DNA of 64,000 bases, taken from the NCBI RefSeq assembly GCF_014068355.1, contig NZ_CP059674.1, positions 803,816-867,815 of the forward strand. Direction: 5' to 3'. The notes below the pieces were generated by a model. It made no database searches. It was not told the origin of the DNA and saw only the letters and a program-made list of their open reading frames with translations. Numbering within the stretch: position 1 is the stretch's first letter; every line of letters begins with the position of its first letter. Positions 21,461 through 31,924 of this stretch are shown piece by piece. Source of the stretch: Mycoplasma tullyi. GTDB lineage: Bacteria > Bacillota_I > Bacilli_A > Mycoplasmatales > Mycoplasmoidaceae. The translations under genes were made by a program, and so were the position numbers.

Positions 21461-22367
21461 GATTTTAAAACTCCGACCACATTTTGAATATCGTGTTTGA
21501 GCTGGAGATGAGATTAAAACATTTTTTAATCTAAAAGAAGACAAAATTGGCGAGGCTTGAGTTATATCAGCGTTTGAAAATAAGTCTGCAAAAGTGAGTG
21601 AGAATCAAACACTCTTAGAGTTTTATCAAGACAAGAATAACGCTTATTTCTTTAACTCATATAACTTAAAAAATGAGTATCCTTTATTAGCTAAAATTAT
21701 CGATGCTAAAGCTGATTTATCTGTACAAATTCATCCAGATGATCAGTATGCAAAACAGTTTAATTCATTAGGCAAAACTGAGTGCTGATACATACTTGAT
21801 ACCAAAAAAGATAATGATATCGTTTTTGGTCATAAAGCTAAAACTGTTGATCAATTTAAATCAATGGTTGAACATAAACAATGAAATGATTTATTGGTTA
21901 ACAAACCAATAGATAAAGATGATTTTATCTATGTTCCATCAAAAAAGATTCATGCGATTAAAGCTGATACTTTAATTTATGAATTACAACAATCATCTGA
22001 CATTACCTATCGTGTATATGATTATGATCGTTTAGATCATGGTAAGAAACGTGAGTTGCATCTAGATCACGTTTATCAATTAGTAGATTGTCCAGATGTA
22101 GATTTAACTAAAGAGCAAATTAGCAATAAACCCAATTATTTGGTTGCTAATAATCTCTTTAATCTAGTTAAGGTTGAGAACGAAGGTAATAACGTTTACA
22201 AATTTGATGATGCTCAATGAATTCAATTAACAGTTATTAAAAATCATGGAACTATCAATGGGTTGCAAGCTAACTTATATGATTCGTTCATCGTTTCGCA
22301 CAATGAACCGATTGTAATTGATGGTGAGCTAACTTGTTTGACATCTTACGTAACGGATAGAAAATAA
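21447..22367 (+). CDS. manA: Mannose-6-phosphate isomerase, class I
   Basis: 306 aa, similar to the short Firmicute ManA. Zinc-site motifs are visible: VQIHPDDQYAKQ, and YVPSKKIHAI followed by IYELQQSSDITYRVYDY. It interconverts mannose 6-phosphate and fructose 6-phosphate, feeding imported mannose into glycolysis. Read through several UGA Trp codons (WAGD, AWVI, CWYI). Overlaps the small membrane protein gene by 14 bases and ends the PTS operon. Confidence 0.92.
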
Positions 22368-22388
22368 CTAAAATTTTCAAAATAATCG

Positions 22389-22408
22389 GTAAATATAAAT
22401 ATATTTAC
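22389..22408. terminator. Possible weak terminator between convergent manA and rlmB
   Basis: GTAAATATA and TATATTTAC form a near-continuous palindrome in the 71-base gap between two converging genes. Entirely AT in the stem with no clear T tract; offered only because of its position. Confidence 0.3.
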
Positions 22409-22438
22409 TATTCTATTTAGCTTTTCTTACTTGTAGAA

Positions 22439-23221
22439 TTACTTCTTCTGTTGCTTCATATTAAACAACAAAATTCCTGTTGCTACAGATACATTTAATG
22501 ATTGGATTTTCTCTGTGTACATAGGGATCTTTACTTGATAATCAGCATTCTTAATAAGTTGGTTCGAAACACCTTTTTGTTCATTACCAACTATTAAAAT
22601 AGATTTCTTCGCGTATTCCAAATTATAGTCTTGCGCTTCGTCACTAAGGTTTGAAACATAAGATCAATAACCATACTTTTCTTGTAGATCTTTTATCGCA
22701 TAAGATAAGTTGGCAACCTCGATTAAATTAAGATAAAAACATGCACCTAGTGATGTTTTAATCACAGTATTATTAATACTTACTTGGTTATCTTTTTTGA
22801 AGATTACTCCTAATACGTTTGCTGCCAAACAACTTCTTAAGATCCCTCCAAAATTCCCAGGATCTTGAATTTGATCTAAAACAACGATAATCCCTTCTTG
22901 TTGATCTTTAATCTTTTCACAAAACTCGTTAAAAGATATTGTTAACGAATTAGTGTCAATTTCAGCAACAAAACCTTGGTGATTAAGATTATTGCGGTAT
23001 TGATTATCAAATCACTTAAGTGTATGAAGTTCGTATTCAAGTTTTTTTTGCTTGATTAATTTAAGCAAAGTATGATCTTCTTTATGTAAATAAACTTTTT
23101 TAATCTTAAGGTTGTTAATTAAACCTTCGTAAACAGCATTATACCCAAATAGGGATAATCATTCTTTTTTTTGTTTATTCGCGTGTTTATTGTTATATTG
23201 AGGTTTGAATTGATCTTTCAT
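22439..23221 (-). CDS. rlmB: SpoU/TrmH-family RNA 2'-O-methyltransferase
   Basis: 260 aa. The C-terminal SPOUT fold shows the three family motifs: VVLDQIQDPGNFGGILRSC, ILIVGNEQKGVS, and IPMYTEKIQSLNVSVATGI. The N-terminal ~80 residues form a small RNA-binding substrate domain, which places it with RlmB/TrmH rather than TrmL. It methylates a ribose in rRNA or tRNA with SAM. Located 3 bases after cysS, a pairing (cysS-rlmB) common in Firmicutes, which supports RlmB. Confidence 0.85.
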
Positions 23222-23224
23222 TAG

Positions 23225-24532
23225 TTATAGAACTTTTTTATTAATCAATTTGTTTCTAATTGAATCGGCTTTTTCGTAGTCTTTGTTGTTTAACAATTCA
23301 GTCCATTGTTTGATCTGACTATTAATCTGTTCGTTATGAATCATTTCTGGAACAATTCCATAAATTTCCAAACATCAAATCAGTTGTTGATAAGCTCAGA
23401 TATTTTCATCAATTTTTTTATAAGCAATTGATTCATTTAGAACTTTAATTAAATCTCAAATTACTTTAGTAGCATTAGCAAAATTTAAGTTATCAAATAA
23501 AGCTTGCTTAAATTCATCTGATGTTAATGAACTATTTGGAATATTGTGATTGTTAGCAACCAGATAAGTTCTAAATCGATTTATCGTGCTAGTAATCTTA
23601 TCAACATCTTTTTGAGCAGACTTAATGATTGTTCCATCAAAGTTTAATGGTTGAGTGTGAGATGTATTATAAAACACTCAACGGATCGCTCGATAATTGT
23701 GTGATTCAATTAAATGCTTAACATAAATAAAGTTGTTAAGCGATTTTGACATCTTTTCATTATCTATTAAAAGATAACCTACATGTACTCAACAATTAGC
23801 TAAATTTTTATCATATAACGCTAAATTTTGCGCATTTTCGTTTTCATGGTGAGGGAAAACTAGATCGATTCCTCCACCATGAATAGTGAATCCTTTTTGG
23901 TTAAATTCTTGATCAATAATATAAGCACATTCTGTGTGTCAACCTGGTCGACCTAAACCAAATTTTGAATTTCATTTAATACCATTAACCGTTTTCTTTC
24001 ATAAAACAAAGTCATTTGGACTTGTTTTGTTTTCGTTGCTTTTAACTCTGATTCCGCTAATTTGTTCATCTAATTTACGTTTAGATAGAACTCCGTAAGT
24101 CGGAATCTTAGTAGTATCAAAATATAGATCACCATCTAGCTGATAAGCATACTGCTTATCATAGATTTTTTCAATGTATTCAATGATCCCGTTCATTACG
24201 TCAGTTACTTTAACAATTTTAGGTAACTTAATATTAAGTTTTTCTAAGATTTCTAAATAAGCAGATGTGTATTTTTTAGTAACTTCTTCTTCATTTAAAT
24301 TCAAGCGTTCTGCTTGATTAATAATTTTGTCATCAATATCTGTAATATTGTGAACAAAATTAACTTTTTTATCTGCGTGTTCAAGCAATTTTCTTAGAAC
24401 ATCAAAAGTAACTATTGGTCTTAAGTTACCAATATGAATATGATCATAAACAGTTGGTCCACAAAGATAGATATTTACTTCATCTGTATCAATATCTATG
24501 TTTGTCTTAGTTAGGGTGTCGTACAGTTTCAC
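23225..24532 (-). CDS. cysS: Cysteinyl-tRNA synthetase
   Basis: 435 aa. [16 protein letters not shown] carries the zinc Cys and the HIGH box; the second class I signature KMSKS lies in [14 protein letters not shown]. The central zinc region with PGWHTECA-like sequence is present with UGA Trp codons, so standard-code translation falls apart into fragments. Followed after 3 bases by rlmB. No T-box-like leader is seen upstream. Confidence 0.95.
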
Positions 24533-24554
24533 AGTTAATAGTTTGTTAAATTAT

Positions 24555-24578
24555 GTGTTTCTAAAGAAACACTTTATA
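24555..24578 (-). promoter_or_regulatory. cysS promoter with overlapping hairpin
   Basis: On the minus strand TATAAA (24573-24578) is a possible -10 box 41 bases upstream of the cysS start. Directly after it GTGTTTC-TTTA-GAAACAC (24555-24572) is a perfect 7-bp stem that would overlap the transcription start. It could be an operator or a 5' mRNA hairpin. Confidence 0.35.
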
Positions 24579-24679
24579 CATCGTTAATTTTATATTTTTA
24601 GAATTATTTTATTAAGAATTAGTAAGAAATATTGTTAGCTATATAACTATCTAAGTTTTCTTTGAAAACTGAATAATTT

Positions 24680-24738
24680 GTTAAAAATTAAATGAAGTTA
24701 AAATTTATTTATCAGCGAAAAAACCGGTAATTTTTAAC
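24680..24738. other. 11-bp inverted repeat after ligA
   Basis: GTTAAAAATTA (24680-24690) and TAATTTTTAAC (24728-24738) are perfect complements with a 37-base loop in the 242-base ligA-cysS gap. Possibly part of ligA termination; the rest of the gap (24579-24774) holds nothing else I recognise. Confidence 0.3.
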
Positions 24739-24774
24739 TATTTACTTAATCGATTTTGAAAATAAATCTTGTTT

Positions 24775-26922
24775 TTATTGGTTTCAAATTTCTTCCTTAA
24801 TGACAGGAATACTTAATTCTTTAGCTTGATTAATTTTTTTAATAGTTGGATTAGAACCAGCTAATACAAAATCTACGTTTTTAGAAACACCACTAACAAA
24901 CTTGATTTTGTATTTTAATGAGAGCTTCTTGATAATTTCATTTCGTGAGATGTTAAACGATCCTGTAATCACAAACTTCTTGTCATAGTAAATAGATGAA
25001 GTATCTACTAAATCGTCGTTGATTTCATCTTTTGTCTGAATTCCTAATTTTTTAAATTCTTCGATTAATTCTCAGTTTTTATCGTCTGAGAAAAAACTGA
25101 ATAATGAATTAGCTGTAATACTGCTAATATCAGCTAATCGCATGTAATCTTCAACCTGAAGTGGTCTTAGTAGATCAATATCGTTATAAGTATTAGCTAT
25201 CGATTTAGCCGTAGCTACTCCAATAAATTTAATGTTAAGTGCAGCTAACAAACGATATAACTCTCGGTTTTTGGAATCATTAATACTATTAATTAACTTA
25301 TTGAACGATTTTTCTTGAAACCTAAAATTGTATTTCAGTTTTGACTTAGAAAAATCTTTTTTAAGTCAAGGTTTAATAATCAGATCTTTATATTGTTCTA
25401 ATTTGTAAATATCTAAAACATTACTAATAAAAGTTTGTTCTTCGTTATCTAATAGATCATATAATGGAATGTCTTCAGTTGTTTGTTGATCAGTGATCAA
25501 TTGATTAGCTTCTCTAATTACATCATTAACCTTGGTGTTAAATAAAACACTTAGTGTGCTTTCACTTAAACCTTCAATATTCATTATTGGTTTAGAACAA
25601 TAATAGATTAGATACTGTAATTGTTTTTGTTTACATTGATCATTATTACAGTATCAATCTACTTCTTCATCTTTGTTTACTAAAAGTTGATGACATCTTG
25701 GACAGTTGTAATCAAACTCAAGTTTTTTAGCATTCTTAGGTCGTTTATCTAGATTAACTCCAATTACTTTAGGGATAATTTCAGCAGCTTTAATTAGATA
25801 AACATAATCGTTGATTCTAATATCTAAATCGTTTATATATTCAAGATTATGTAATGTTGCATAGGTAATTACTGAACCTTCTAGTTCAACTGGACTTAAT
25901 TGCGCAACGAATGTTAATTTACCAGTTCTACCAACATTTAGAATGATATCTTTTAGTTGGGTTTCAACTTGTGTCGGAGCAAATTTGTAAGCAATTGCTC
26001 ACTTAGGAAATTTAGAAGTATAACCAATCGTTTCGTAATCCTTAAAGTTGTTATATTTGATTACCGCTCCATCGATTCTGTAATCTAGATTGTTTTTATT
26101 TGCTTCTAATTCTTTAACACTGTTATAAAGTTCTTTAATGTTGCTAAACAACTTAATCTCCTTAGCAACATTAAAGCCTCATTCTTTTAATTGTTGAATA
26201 ACTTCATATTGAGTTTTAAACCCAAGCTCGTAAGCGTTAGGAACATAATAAAAGAACGCATTAAGCTTGCGTTTAGCTACTTCACTAACATCAATGTTTC
26301 TTAAGCTTCCAGAGGCATAGTTTCGTGAATTAGCAAACTTCTTATCTTCATCTCTTGTAGCATTAATTGCTTCAAAATCTTGGTTGCTTACATAGATTTC
26401 CCCGCGAATAACCATCTTTTTGATATCCGTGTTAATTTTTAATGGAATTGATTTAATCGTCTTGATGTTAGCGATCACACTCTCACCAACAACCCCGTCA
26501 CCTCTTGTAAGCGCTTCAGTCAACACTCCATCAATATAGATTAACGAGATTGATAAGCCATCAATCTTAGGTTCTAAAACGTATGGATTATCTTCTTGTT
26601 TGCTAACTTTAGCAATATTTTCATTAAAGTTAAGCAACTCGTCAAAATTAAAACAGTTACCTAACGATAACATCAAGTAATCGTGTTTAACTTTAATGAA
26701 CTTATTACTAATTGATGAGCCGACTCTTTGAGTCGGAGAATAACTTAAAACATATTGAGGGTATTTACTTTCGTAATCTAATAGTGTTTTATAAGTACTA
26801 TCATACACCTCATCTGAAACACTGGGATTAGATAAAACATAATACTCATGTTCTCATTTAGTTAATCTTTTAACTAAATCTTGGATTATCTTTTTAATAC
26901 TCTCGTTTTTCTTGTCAATCAT
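24775..26922 (-). CDS. ligA: NAD-dependent DNA ligase
   Basis: 715 aa. Adenylation domain with catalytic Lys119 in [15 protein letters not shown] and the SLRNID segment follow. The four-Cys zinc finger is seen as CPRCH ... YCNNDQC (plus 25620-25710), then the HhH region, and a BRCT domain at the end ([12 protein letters not shown]...). The real stop is TAA at 24775-24777, three codons past a UGA Trp. It seals nicks in replication and repair. Start ATG 26922 gives the Ia-type N-terminus that binds NAD. Confidence 0.95.
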
Positions 26923-26954
26923 ATTTGATAAACTAACGTTAACTTCTTATTAAA

Positions 26955-26980
26955 TAAAAAAAGAGTGCTAAATGGCACTC
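26955..26980 (-). terminator. Rho-independent terminator upstream of ligA
   Basis: On the minus strand GAGTGC-CATTTA-GCACTC is followed by TTTTTTTATTT. The stem is 6 bp with good GC, and the T tract is convincing. It would stop transcription coming from msrA/tRNA-Gly before ligA. Confidence 0.75.
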
Positions 26981-26988
26981 CTGTTAAG

Positions 26989-27018
26989 ATTTGTATCAGT
27001 GCATGATACAAATTTTTA
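26989..27018. terminator. Second hairpin downstream of tRNA-Gly
   Basis: ATTTGTATC (26989-26997) and GATACAAAT (27005-27013) form a perfect 9-bp stem with a 7-base loop, followed by T on the plus strand. Together with the next hairpin it forms a tandem structure between tRNA-Gly and ligA. Confidence 0.5.
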
Positions 27019-27066
27019 TTTCGCTAATTCAATTAATTAGCTATGCAATATCGTTTAAATTATTAA

Positions 27067-27140
27067 TGGAGCAGATGACGAGAATCGGACTCGCGTCTAA
27101 ACCTTGGCAAGGTCTCGTTCTACCATTGAACTACATCTGC
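27067..27140 (-). tRNA. tRNA-Gly (anticodon GCC)
   Basis: 74 nt including encoded CCA. Acceptor arms GCAGATG and CATCTGC pair over 7 bp with discriminator T. Anticodon arm AGACC-TTGCCAA-GGTTT contains GCC, and the T arm is CGAGT-CCGATTC-(T)CG, with the usual TTC. D arm reads GTTC...GAAC. Single tRNA gene lying between msrA and ligA on the same strand; two hairpins follow it. Confidence 0.95.
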
Positions 27141-27193
27141 GCCCAAATATTTTAACACAAATAAATTATCTTATACCTATAGCGCCTGAGTGA

Positions 27194-27676
27194 TTAGTCA
27201 AACTTAATGTGACAATAACCAGTTGGATTTTTTTCTAAATAATCTTGGTGGTAGTCTTCAGCTTTAGAATAGTTTTGCAATCTCAAAACTTCGGTAACAA
27301 TCGGTTTAGAATATCTTCCTTGAGCTTGAGCTAATTTAGATTTGATCACAGTTTCATCATCATCGTTAACAAAATAAAATCCACTACGATACTGAGTTCC
27401 ACGATCATTTGCTTGGTAATTCAAAGTTGTTGGATCAACAACTTTTAAAAACAGATCAATGATCTCTTCTAAACTAATTACTTGATCATCATAGGTGATT
27501 TCAACCGTTTCAACCCCACCAGTTAACCCACTACATACTTCTTTATATGTTGGGTTTCTAAACTCAGGTTTGTAGTTGGCATAACCTACAGAAGAATCAA
27601 TAATTCTTTTGGTTCTTTTAAAGTATTCTTCTACACCCCAAAAACAACCACCTGCTAAATATATTTTCTTAACCAT
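27194..27676 (-). CDS. msrA: Peptide methionine-S-sulfoxide reductase A
   Basis: 160 aa. The catalytic motif GGCFWG is at residues 9-14 (MVKKIYLAGGCFWGVEEYF starts the protein), followed by GYANYK, YEVCSG-like YKEVCSGLTGG, and DRGTQYRSGFYF. It repairs oxidised methionine in proteins and protects against host oxidants; in M. genitalium MsrA matters for virulence. No fused MsrB domain. Confidence 0.95.
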   Translation of the reverse strand: MVKKIYLAGGCFWGVEEYFKRTKRIIDSSVGYANYKPEFRNPTYKEVCSGLTGGVETVEITYDDQVISLEEIIDLFLKVVDPTTLNYQANDRGTQYRSGFYFVNDDDETVIKSKLAQAQGRYSKPIVTEVLRLQNYSKAEDYHQDYLEKNPTGYCHIKFD

Positions 27677-27738
27677 ATTTATTCTTTCTTACTTTGTAAG
27701 ACTAAAGGCATCCCCTATATCTTTAAAGTTTTCTTGGT

Positions 27739-27744
27739 TATAAT
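27739..27744 (+). promoter_or_regulatory. Candidate -10 box for the SNF2 gene
   Basis: Perfect TATAAT 35 bases upstream of the ATG at 27779, in the 102-base divergent gap with msrA. No clear -35 box. Confidence 0.45.
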
Positions 27745-27778
27745 TATTAAATATTATTATTTTTTGTGCTGGGATTGA

Positions 27779-30700
27779 ATGTTAAATAAAATCTTAGAAT
27801 ATTATTTTGAAGATAACGAGTTAATTAGGGGTAAAAACCTAGTTAACCGTAAAACTGTTAAATTAACTTATCAACAAGATAACAAACTACTAGTTTTAAG
27901 TGCAAGAATTAACGACGACACAGTTGTTGTTAATACTAAGGTAACTGTTAATGGCAGTAATGAAAAGTTAATTGATATCTCTTGTGATTGTCCATCACGA
28001 CTAAAGTATTGTCGTTATGTAGCAGGAACAATTTATTGCGCTTATGTGCAATTAAAAACGCTTTTTGATCAAGAACAAGAAGCTAATAAAAAACAAGAGA
28101 TTATCTTAAATAATAATAAGATTCGTCAAACTAAGATCAATCCAAAAGACAAAGCTTACTTTAGTATTGAAAAAATTAAAAAGAACTTTAATACGATTAA
28201 ACTAGCCGTTTTTTTAAACGTAGATTCTTATAAGTTTAAGTTAGTTAATGAGAACTATTTTTTATTAAAACAAGGCTGAATGAATGAAGATGAAATTAGC
28301 TTTTATGTTTGTTATGAAAAAGCTAAAACACCAGCCAAAATCTTAAAACTCAAGATTGATAGTGATGCGATCAATTATCAAGATCTTTATATGTTTTGAT
28401 ACCTTGTGTATCTAGCTAACATTAACAATCTTGATGAAGAATCATTCTTATCTGAAGGGTCATACTTACATAGTGAATTTAGACTAAACAACCATGGGTT
28501 GTATGCATTACATGATCTAGATAGTTTTAAGAGGTTTCTAGAAACATATGATTCATCATATGAACAAGCTAAATTAGATGATGATCTAATTAATGAGATT
28601 AATGCTTGCTTTAATGAATGTGGTTTTATTGTTAGTAATAAGAAGATTGAAAACCGAATCTTATTAACAAGTGAAAGAAACGATCTATGTGCTTTTAATA
28701 TTGAAAGCTTTGTTGACAAAAAATGAGGTCATTATTTAACTCATAATTTAACTAAAGACAATAAGTTAGTTATCAACCCATTTAATAAGATTTTGAATCA
28801 GAACAACCTTAACCACGAGTTGTTAAATAAGGTTTCGATTGCTTCTAAAGAGTTTTTAAATTTCTATATTTATCTAACCAAGATGGGATTTGATAATATC
28901 TATTTAGATGATCAAAAGAAGATTCTTAAACTAGTTGATTATTTACCTCAAGCTGGGCTTGTACTTGGATTTGATAAAAAGAAAAATGGTTTAACAACCA
29001 GTTTAGTTTTTAACTACAAACGAGATAATGAAAATAATATCGTTTATTTTGAAGACCAAAAGGTACTTAAAAATAAACGGCTTCATTTATATGAAGAAAA
29101 CACGTATGACTTTTTCTTTAAAAAAGTGATTGATAAACGTTTATTAACACGTTTAAAGAAGAACACTCTAGATCTAAATGATCTAGAAGAATTGCGAGAA
29201 TTAAGTAATTACTTTAATAGTGATCAGTTCCAAATTAAGGTTTTAGAACCTTATACTAAAGAACTAAAACTAAAGTTTGATATCAACGATTTTAAAAAGA
29301 TTGAAACCCAAAACAATCTAATTAAAATCACGTTATCAAACTTCCCTTACGAATTTGATTTTATTAAGGATATTGTGGCTAACTATTTAGTTGCCAAGCA
29401 AATTTATATAATCAACGACGGTTATTATTGTTTAAATGATCCTGACAATGCAGCATTCTTAGAATTCTGATCTAAGTTTGATTTCTTTGGAGTTAGAAAG
29501 GTTAATTCTAAAACAATCGCTATTAGTAAATACCGATTGTTAGATCTTTATAATGCTTTCAAACCATATTCTGGTTATTTTAAAAAGATCGCTAATAAAA
29601 ACATCCGCGAACTAATCGATGGATTAGTTAACAACACTTTTAAAGATGATTTAACGATTCAAAAACCATTTGATAAGCTTTTATGACCTTATCAAAAAGA
29701 AGGTCATAAGTGATTAAGAATCTTACAAAAGTTTGGTTTTGGTGGAATTATGGCTGATGATATGGGATTGGGTAAAACCATCCAAATGATCTCAGTTATT
29801 TCCCAATATTATAAGGACCATCCACATGAGATTAAGCAAAGTTTAATCGTAGCACCTGCTTCATTATTATTAAATTGAGCAAGTGAATTTAAAAAATTCG
29901 ATCCAGATTTAGATGTGGCTACGATTTCTGGAAATGCAGAGAATCGTAGAGTAATCATCAACTCAAGAAATCATCTTGTAGAAATTACCACCTACTCAGC
30001 CTTTAAAAAAGACTGTGCACTTCATGCTAAAAAAGATTATGCTTACATTGTACTAGATGAAGCACAAAGCATTAAAAATGCTTCATCAATCTTATCTAAA
30101 GATATTAAGAGTCTCAGTGGAGCTCATAAGGTTGCTTTAACTGGAACAGTGATTGAGAATAGATTAGCTGAACTATGATCAATCTTTGATTTTGTTTTAC
30201 CTGGATTTTTTGGTTCAATTACGGAATTCAATCTTAACTATGCTAGTCAAATCGAACGCGATGATGGTGTTAATGTAGAAGTTTTAGAACGCTTAAAGAA
30301 AAAGATCGCTCCATTTATTCTTAGAAGAACTAAAGATAAGGTTTTAAAAGATTTACCACCCAAAACACAATCTGATTTATTAGTAGGATTATCTAATGAT
30401 CATATGAACTTCTATCATAAACGAGAAAAAGAAGTTAAGGATCAAATCTTAAAGATTGTTCAGAATAAAGATCAATCTAAAAAAGGATTGGGAATCATGT
30501 TGGCTAAACTCTTAAACGAGTTACGTCAAATCTGTTGTTCCCCAAAACTACTTGACTCTAATTTTAACGGTGAAAACGTTAAATTTGTGGCTGCTATGGA
30601 CATTATTAATAATGCCATTAAGAGCAACAAAAAAACCTTATTGTTTAGTCAATACCTAGGTGTAATTAGCTTGTTCAAAAAAGAACTAGAAGCAAAAAAT

Positions 30701-31087
30701 ATGAAATACTTCATTCTTACAGGTGATACACCTAAAGAAGTAAGACTTCAATATGTTAATGCTTTTAATGATTCAGATGAACCTGCTGTATTCATTGCTT
30801 CACTAAAAGCTGGTGGTGTGGGATTAAATCTAACAGGAGCTGAGATCGTTATTCATTATGATCTATGATGAAACCTAGCACTTCAAAACCAAGCAACCGA
30901 CCGCGCTCACAGAATCGGACAAAAACACCACCTTCAAGTTTATCGAATTATTGCTGCTAATACGATCGAAGAACGTATTGTTGCTATTCAAGAACGCAAG
31001 AAAGAACTGGCCGCTAAATTAATCCAAGAAACTGATAATAGTTTAAGCTGATTAAACATTAAAGACATCTTGTCTTTATTCAACTAA
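27779..31087 (+). CDS. SNF2/SWI2-family DNA translocase with degenerate SWIM finger
   Basis: 1102 aa, reading through about eight UGA codons. N-terminal SWIM-type finger at residues 69-80 keeps three Cys (C69, C71, C78) but the ligand His is Tyr80. A ~550-residue middle part has no recognised motif. The C-terminal SNF2 ATPase shows motif I MADDMGLGKT (Lys666), motif II DEAQ (760-763), motif III LTGTVIENRLAELWS, motif V GGVGLNLTGA and motif VI ATDRAHRIGQ. Such SWIM-SNF2 proteins (HepA/RapA-like) are widespread in Firmicutes and mycoplasmas and translocate on double-stranded DNA, perhaps in transcription or repair. Not linked here to any restriction or defence gene. Confidence 0.92.
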
Positions 31088-31103
31088 ATTATCTTGATAA
31101 TTT
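31086..31103 (+). terminator. Weak hairpin at the end of the SNF2 gene
   Basis: AAATTATC-TT-GATAATTT overlaps the stop codon. No T tract follows, so termination would be inefficient. Confidence 0.3.
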
Positions 31104-31206
31104 AGTACTTTCATAAATCTAAATAGAAAAATAAATTTAATGATTTATCATTAATTCAATGAAGATTGATCATTATTTTTATCGTTATCAATTTAAGATC
31201 TAAAAT

Positions 31207-31866
31207 ATGTTTAAATACTTATCTGATAAAAATTTAGTAGATAGTTGTTTTGCTTTAGCTAATGATATTATCAAACACTTGCAAATTGATTTAGCTAGAC
31301 AATCAATTGATACTCAGATCTATTTGATAGCTGAAACAAAAGAAAAACTAACCTGTAATAAGGAAGATGTTAATTTTGATTTCGATTTCGTTTTAAAACT
31401 TTTAAAACCTGCAATTGCACTAAAAAATCGAACTAATGATCAATTAAAGAATGATATTAAAAAGTCATTCGAACACGTACTAAAAAACCAATTTCAACAA
31501 AAAGAAGCTGTAGTAGAACCTACTACAAGTGGTTTTAGTGTTGCTAATGTTGTTCATAAAGATTTTCCTGAACACAAGTTTTTCCTTGATATTGTTATCT
31601 TTAAATTTGATGGAAGAAATTTCTTTATCTTAAAAGAACACAAGAACGGTGTTAATGAAGTTTGAACCAAAACAAAGAGTTTAAAAGAACTTGTTTATCG
31701 TATTGAATTAGTTGAAAACGAACCCGTTGCTTGAGCTAATTTCAAGGAAAGATATTTGTATTGAAAAACTAAATATCTAGAAGATAATAAAGAACGACCT
31801 TCGTCATTTAGTTGTAAACTCCAAGCACTTAATGACGCGTTCAACAAGTTCTGACAAGATCAATAA
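31207..31866 (+). CDS. Unknown protein, possibly a degenerate nucleotidyltransferase-like fold
   Basis: 219 aa, with UGA Trp codons after residue 152. No signal or membrane helix. The pattern FDFDFVLKLLKP at about residues 57-68 and FLDIVIFKFDG at about 122-132 resembles the spaced acidic residues (DxD and a third Asp) of polymerase-beta-type nucleotidyltransferases, but the preceding GS motif is absent. The C-terminal ~60 residues are aromatic- and Lys-rich. Stands alone between the SNF2 gene and a strong terminator. The fold suggestion is a guess from pattern only. Confidence 0.6.
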
Positions 31867-31875
31867 ATGGTATAT

Positions 31876-31917
31876 AAAAAAAATCCGATCTTCTTAATTT
31901 ATAGATCGGATTTTTTT
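31876..31917. terminator. Strong bidirectional terminator between unknown gene and MIB array
   Basis: ATCCGATC and GATCGGAT pair perfectly, flanked by a run of A on the left and T on the right, so it works on both strands. It separates the plus-strand gene ending at 31866 from the minus-strand MIB array ending at 31925. Confidence 0.85.
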
Positions 31918-31924
31918 ATTGTTA

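Noticed and set aside
24533-24774. T-box riboswitch upstream of cysS
   Set aside because: The conserved T-box core sequence is not present; only a short hairpin at the promoter is seen.
26961-26980. CIRCE heat-shock operator
   Set aside because: GAGTGCTAA is present, but the half sites are in the wrong order and spacing; a T tract on the minus strand shows it is a terminator.
27779-31087. Part of a defence island (DISARM/restriction type SNF2)
   Set aside because: No methylase, nuclease or other defence gene is nearby; SWIM-SNF2 genes are ordinary in mycoplasmas.
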